This document shows, piece by piece, positions 62,565 through 64,000 of a DNA stretch of 64,000 bases; position 1 is the first letter of the stretch, and every line of letters starts with the position of its first letter. The notes below the pieces were generated by a model. It saw only the letters and a program-made list of their open reading frames with translations. It made no database searches and was not told where the DNA came from. The stretch spans positions 239,992,843-240,056,842 of the forward strand of contig NC_090989.1 in the NCBI RefSeq assembly GCF_041146395.1, read 5' to 3'. Position numbers and translations under genes: made by a program. The DNA is from Eulemur rufifrons. Lineage: Eukaryota > Chordata > Mammalia > Primates > Lemuridae.

Positions 62565-64000
62565 ATAGTTTTGTTTTTATAGATGCATAATAGATGTACA
62601 TAGTTTTAGGATACATGTGTTAATTTAATACATTCATATAATTTGTAAAGATCAAATCAGTGTACTTGGGATATTCATCATCTTAAATATTTGTCTTTTC
62701 TTTATGTTTAAACCATTTGAATTCTACTCTTCTATTTTAAAACAAAATAGATTATTGTGAACTGTAGTCACCCTACTAAAAACTAGGTCTTATTTCTTCT
62801 ATCAAACCATGTTCATACCCATTAGTCAACTTCTCTTAATCCTCTCACCCCCTCCAGCCTTCCTAGCCTTGGGTAACCACCTATTGGGTACTCTGTATCT
62901 TCACAGGATCCACTTTTCTAGCTCCCACATATGAATGAATAAGAGCATGCGATATTTGTCTTTCTGTGCTTGGCTTATTTCACTTTACATAATGACCTCT
63001 AGTTCCATCCATTTTGCTGCAAATGACAGGATTTCATTGTTTTTGCAGCTGAATAATATTTCATTGTATATATACCACATTTTTTTCTGTATCCATTCAT
63101 CTGTTGATTGGAGCTTAGATTGATTCCGTATAATTTTAACTGAGGTGAAATGATATCTCGTAGTTTGGTTTTGTTTTTTTTTTTTTTTTTGTTTGTTTTT
63201 TTGAGACAGAGTCTCACTCTGTTGCCCGGGCTAGAGTGCCATGGTGTCAGTCTAGTTCACAGCAACCTCAAACTCCTGGGCTCAAGCAATCCTCCTGCCT
63301 CAGCCTCCCAAATAGCTGGAACTACAGGCATGTGCCACCATGCCCGGCTAATTTTTTCTGTATATATTTTTAGTTGTCCATATAATTTCTTTCTATTTTT
63401 AGTAGAGACGGGGTCTCGCTCTTGCTCAGGCTGGTCTCAAACTCCTGAGCTCAAGCAATCTGCCTGCCTCGGCCTCCCAGAGTGCTAGATTACAGGGGTG
63501 AGCTGCTGTGCCCGGCTCTCTCTCTTCTTTTCTTAATTAGTTTAGTCAAAGATTTATTGATTTTGTTTATCTTTTCAAAATACCAACTTTTTGTTTCATT
63601 AATCTTTTGTGTTTTTTGGTCCCAATTTCATTTACTTCTGCTCTGATTTTTATTTCTTTCCTTCTGCTAATTTAGGGTTTGGTTTGTGCTTTTTATTTAT
63701 TTATTTATTTATTTTTTTGGTTTTACTTTAAGTCTTTCTACTTTTTTGATATTATAGACTGCCTTTGTTATATTCCATAGATTTTGGTATGTTGCATTTC
63801 CATTTTTATTTGTTTCAGGAAATTTTTTAATTTCCTTCTTAATTTCTTCATTGACCCATTGGCCATTCAAGAGCATATTGTTTAACTTGCTTGTGTGTGT
63901 GTTTTCCAAAGTTCCTCTTGTTATTGATTTCTAGTTGTATTACATTGTGGCCAGAAAAGATACTTGTTATGATTTCTACATTTTTGAATTTGTTCACACT
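62565..64000 (-). mobile_element. L1 antisense in intron 2, running off the window, with nested Alu
   Basis: 3' UTR-type text (GATGTACATAGTTTTAGG, GGTAACCACCTATTGG) is followed by TTCCATCCATTTTGCTGC. After the Alu, minus-strand frame 63,709-63,909 reads [20 protein letters not shown], the ORF2 region between endonuclease and reverse transcriptase. The middle of ORF2 is missing, so the copy is deleted or two pieces are joined. Confidence 0.87.
63176..63518 (-). repeat. Alu SINE, strepsirrhine type, nested in L1
   Basis: T-rich tail, GAGACAGAGTCTCACTCTGT, CTAGAGTGCCATGGTGTCAG, TTTTTAGTTGTCC, GCTGCTGTGCCCGGC. Confidence 0.94.

Noticed and set aside
63709..63909. 66-codon minus-strand frame with conserved look
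   Set aside because: L1 ORF2 linker region in a broken L1.

Overview
This window is vertebrate nuclear DNA from a primate, most likely a strepsirrhine (lemur, loris or galago group). More than 40 Alu copies are present. Many carry the right-arm variant found in lemur-type Alu subfamilies: 'GCTAGAGTGCCGTGG' and 'TCAGCCTAGCTCACAGC' in the left part, and 'TTTTTAGTTGTCC' followed by 'TCGCTCTTGCTCAGGCTGG' in the right part. L1, L2, MIR, MER5, MER1, MaLR and ERVL-type remnants complete a typical mammalian repeat set. Nothing bacterial, plasmid or phage-like is seen. The species call is an inference from Alu diagnostic positions, not from an alignment.

Layout. Positions 1-45,200 are intergenic DNA with no gene I can support. 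They consist of layered repeats plus single-copy stretches, and include a near-perfect U6 snRNA retrocopy (21,969-22,069) and a 5' U6 scrap inserted in a MIR (4,334-4,364). Positions 45,280-46,700 are a strong CpG island promoter with CCAAT/AP-1, GC-box, ETS, YY1 and NRF1-like sites. A non-coding first exon ends at a CAG|GTGAGG donor (46,177). Positions 46,178-61,786 are a repeat-rich first intron of about 15.6 kb. The first coding exon (61,787-62,108) encodes the first 101 residues of a DENND4 protein. DENND4A fits best from memory; the paralogue DENND4C is the main alternative. These are Rab10-directed DENN exchange factors with an N-terminal MABP domain. The window ends inside intron 2, in an antisense L1.

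The only protein-coding gene supported is therefore the 5' end of DENND4A/C on the plus strand: promoter, exon 1 with two short upstream ORFs, intron 1, exon 2 and part of intron 2.

The most unusual material lies in intron 1 at about 53.2-55.3 kb. An old L1 3' end was invaded by a MER1-like hAT element with 8-bp target duplications and by a full-length but dead mariner (53,920-55,142, TA-flanked, terminal repeats TGAARTGTCCAATTT). It was also invaded by a 40-nt 5' half of tRNA-Phe flanked by a perfect 15-bp target duplication. The tRNA half and the 5' U6 scrap belong to the poorly annotated class of tailless retropseudogenes.
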